From the NCBI GenBank assembly GCA_021793675.1, contig JAJYSG010000005.1, positions 1-62,385 of the forward strand: a DNA stretch of 62,385 nucleotides. Direction: 5' to 3'. Below the pieces are notes generated by a model. It worked only from the letters and a program-made list of their open reading frames with translations. It was not told the DNA's origin and ran no database searches. Shown in pieces: positions 60,659 through 62,385 of the stretch (position 1 is the stretch's first letter; each line of letters begins with the position of its first letter). Position numbers and translations under genes: made by a program. Origin of the DNA: Actinomycetes bacterium (GTDB lineage Bacteria > Actinomycetota > Actinomycetes > Actinomycetales > Cellulomonadaceae).

Positions 60659-61411
60659 GTGACCAGCGACACCACCACCGCGACGCTCCACCGCCACGAA
60701 CGCGAAGACATGGCCGGCCTGGCGATCTGCGCGCGCGGCCTGCGGCTGCGCGGCGGGCGGGGCGAGGTCTACGGCCCGGTCGACATCGACGTGCCGGCCG
60801 GCGAGCTCGTCGTGGTGCAGGGCCCGCAGGGTGCGGGGCGGTCCAGCCTGCTGCTGACGCTGGCCGGCCGGATGGTGCCGGACCCGGCCAGCCGGCTCGT
60901 CGTGCTCGGCGAGCCGTTGCCCGCACGCCGGCGCGCGGTGCAGCGCCGCTCCGCCGTCGCGGGTTTCGCCGGGATCGACGAGCTCGACGAGGCGGTCGCG
61001 GTCGGCACCGCGCTGCGCGAGCGCCTGGCCTGGACATCGCCGTGGTGGTCCCGCGTGCCACGCGTCGACCAGCAGACGTTCGCGCGCTACGTCGCGCCCG
61101 TGTTCGGTCCGCGCCCGCTGCCGCGCGCCGGGACGGTGGCCTGGGACCTCGACGAGGTCGACGCCATGCTGCTGCGGATCGCGCTGGCCGCCGTGCGCGG
61201 GCCCGAGCTGCTCGTCGTGGACGACGTCGACCACGTGCACGACGACGCCCGCCGTCAGATGGTGTGGTCCGCCCTGGAGCGCCTGCGCGCCGGCGGCGTC
61301 ACCGTGGTGGCCGCGGTCGCCTCGCTCGACGAGGTGTCACGCATGGACTGGCAGCGCCCACCCCTCCAGCTCAACCTCGCCACGGGCCCGCACGCGGTCC
61401 CCGTCGACTGA
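60659..61411 (+). CDS. Degenerate ABC-type ATPase paired with YhgE
   Basis: A 250-residue ABC-like domain. The P-loop reads GPQGAGRSSLLLTLAGRM: Arg replaces the invariant Walker A lysine. No LSGGQ signature is visible, and Walker B is LLVVDDVD, with Asp where the catalytic Glu normally follows. It keeps the fold but probably does not hydrolyse ATP in the usual way. It is 36 bp before the YhgE gene and shares its promoter. Related pairs with Arg P-loops occur in other actinobacteria as I recall. Confidence 0.78.
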   Translation: MTSDTTTATLHRHEREDMAGLAICARGLRLRGGRGEVYGPVDIDVPAGELVVVQGPQGAGRSSLLLTLAGRMVPDPASRLVVLGEPLPARRRAVQRRSAVAGFAGIDELDEAVAVGTALRERLAWTSPWWSRVPRVDQQTFARYVAPVFGPRPLPRAGTVAWDLDEVDAMLLRIALAAVRGPELLVVDDVDHVHDDARRQMVWSALERLRAGGVTVVAAVASLDEVSRMDWQRPPLQLNLATGPHAVPVD

Positions 61412-61447
61412 ACCCCTCCTCCCGTCTCGACGTCCCAAGGTCCCACC

Positions 61448-62385
61448 ATGCTCTCCGTCATCTCCACCGGTTCCGAGCTGCGCCGGTTCGGCCGCGGCCG
61501 GCTGCCGCGGCTGGCCGTCGTCGCGATGATCCTCGTCCCGCTGCTGTACGGCGCCCTCTACCTGTGGGCCTTCTGGGACCCCACCGGCAACCTCGACAAG
61601 CTGCCGGTGGCGCTCGTGAACGCCGACTCCGGGGCGACGCTCGACGGCACGGCGGAGCACGCCGGCAGCGACGTCGTGGCCCGGCTCACCGCCGCGAAGA
61701 ACCTCGACTGGCACGTGACCGACGCCGCGCACGCCGCCAGCGGCGTGCGTGACGGCGCGTACTACTTCGCCGTGACGATCCCGCCGACCTTCTCGGCCGA
61801 CCTGGTCTCGGCCGCGGGCGCGGACCCGACGGCGGCGACCATCCAGGTGACGTACAACGACGCCAACTCCTTCCTCGCCACCACCCTCGGCCGCACCGCG
61901 ATGCTCCAGGTGGAGCAGGCGGTCTCGGCGGCGGCCGGCGAGCAGGCCGTGTCCAAGGTGCTCGTCGGGCTCGGCTCGGCGCGTGACGGCTTCGCGACGG
62001 CGTCCGACGGGGCGCTGACGCTCAAGGCCGCCGCCGGGGACCTCGCGTCCGGCGCCCACCAGGTCGCCGCCGGCGCCTCGTCGGCCGCCTCCGGCGCGGG
62101 CACGCTCGCGTCCGGCGCACAGGCGCTGCTCGCGGGCGCCGAGAGCGCCGCGACGGGTTCGTCGTCCGTGGCCTCCGGGGCGACCGGCCTGGCGTCCGGG
62201 GCCGCGCGGGTCGCCGGCGGGGCGTCGCAGGTCGCGTCCGGTGCGGCCTCGCTCGCCTCCGGAGCCGGCTCGCTGAAGGCCGGCACCGCGCAGGTCGCCT
62301 CGGGCGCCTCGCAGCTCGCCTCGAGCGTCGCGGACGCCGTCCCGGGGGCCGACCAGCTCAAGACCGGCGCCGCCGCAGATCGGAA
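61448..62385 (+). CDS. YhgE/Pip family membrane protein (3' end missing)
   Basis: N-terminal 312 codons of a large membrane protein; the frame is open at the right edge. One helix near the start (RLAVVAMILVPLLYGALYLW, then AFWDPTGNLDKLPVALVNAD) is the YhgE/Pip signature, followed by an extracytoplasmic domain and a long Ala/Gly/Ser repeat predicted to form a coiled rod. The missing C-terminal part should hold five helices of the ABC-2 permease type. Homologues include the phage-infection protein Pip and parts of ESX-like secretion loci. Confidence 0.88.
   Translation, partial: MLSVISTGSELRRFGRGRLPRLAVVAMILVPLLYGALYLWAFWDPTGNLDKLPVALVNADSGATLDGTAEHAGSDVVARLTAAKNLDWHVTDAAHAASGVRDGAYYFAVTIPPTFSADLVSAAGADPTAATIQVTYNDANSFLATTLGRTAMLQVEQAVSAAAGEQAVSKVLVGLGSARDGFATASDGALTLKAAAGDLASGAHQVAAGASSAASGAGTLASGAQALLAGAESAATGSSSVASGATGLASGAARVAGGASQVASGAASLASGAGSLKAGTAQVASGASQLASSVADAVPGADQLKTGAAADR
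62041..62340 (+). repeat. Repeated A-S-G-A heptad-like segment in YhgE
   Basis: Codes for many copies of a motif like LASGAxxLAxGA (GAGTLASGAQALLAGAESA, GASQVASGAASLASGAGSL). The period of about seven residues suggests a continuous helix/coiled-coil rod, normal for the family. Similar codons recur, so this DNA is prone to slippage and misassembly. Confidence 0.75.
62377..62385 (+). other. Terminal AGATCGGAA: probable sequencing-adapter remnant
   Basis: The last nine bases equal the first nine of the common Illumina adapter (AGATCGGAAGAGC). Placed exactly at the end of the sequence, in an AT-rich form unlike the surrounding GC-rich repeat, this is most simply untrimmed adapter. The final three codons of the YhgE frame should not be trusted. 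Confidence 0.7.

Overview
The window comes from the chromosome of a high-GC actinobacterium, most likely a Cellulomonadaceae member (Cellulomonas or a close relative). The evidence is very GC-rich coding DNA, mycothiol-type metabolism (mshB), a 7Fe ferredoxin beside dapC, an acyl-CoA carboxylase set with a small epsilon subunit, an ECF sigma/anti-sigma pair, and adhE, which fits a facultative anaerobe. I see no rRNA, tRNA, CRISPR array, insertion sequence or prophage. This is core chromosome. I do not see an obvious new defence or mobile system, so the interest lies in regulatory sites, decayed genes and unusual family members.

Left block (1-22510): mshB (cut by the left edge), a membrane protein and a flavin reductase-like protein; a large VanW-type cell-wall protein with a Pro-Glu-Leu repeat; ferredoxin and three lysine/DAP genes (dapC, dapD, dapE) interleaved with citrate synthase, a transglycosylase-like protein and a lone gltD; then a LOG-family protein, folP2, a GT-C type membrane protein, DUF3117, leucyl aminopeptidase, an O-methyltransferase, sigE-rseA-tatB, trpS, a 2'-5' RNA ligase-like protein and a YihY membrane protein. 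From memory, this order resembles Mycobacterium tuberculosis Rv1170-Rv1224.

Middle block (22504-40794): sdhCDAB on the minus strand, manC, then a nucleoside uptake and salvage block: a BMP-type ABC transporter, cdd, deoA, add, deoC, a PGM2-like mutase, a TetR regulator and punA. Together these would import nucleosides, deaminate them, split them to base plus (deoxy)ribose-1-phosphate, and feed deoxyribose-5-phosphate to the aldolase. It resembles Rv3307-Rv3319.

Right block (40573-62385): the iron permease efeU under a clear DtxR/IdeR box with only a fragment of efeO behind it; the acyl-CoA carboxylase genes accA3, maf, accE, an extra gene and accD, with birA and a class III cyclase (compare Rv3279-Rv3285); VKOR; a DUF885 hydrolase; an SRAP protein; a Bcr/CflA-type exporter; two convergent beta-propeller lipoproteins; adhE with a Rex-like site; two HAD phosphatases; and an operator-controlled pair of a degenerate ABC ATPase and a YhgE/Pip protein that runs off the right edge. 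The last nine bases match the start of a common Illumina adapter.

Two window-wide patterns stand out. First, about twenty start codons lie only 5-7 nt downstream of a TANNNT-like -10 hexamer, so much of this region is probably transcribed as leaderless mRNA; this fixes several starts. Second, the promoters of gltA and sdhCDAB share a near-identical 12-bp palindromic element in the same orientation, suggesting one regulator for the TCA cycle.
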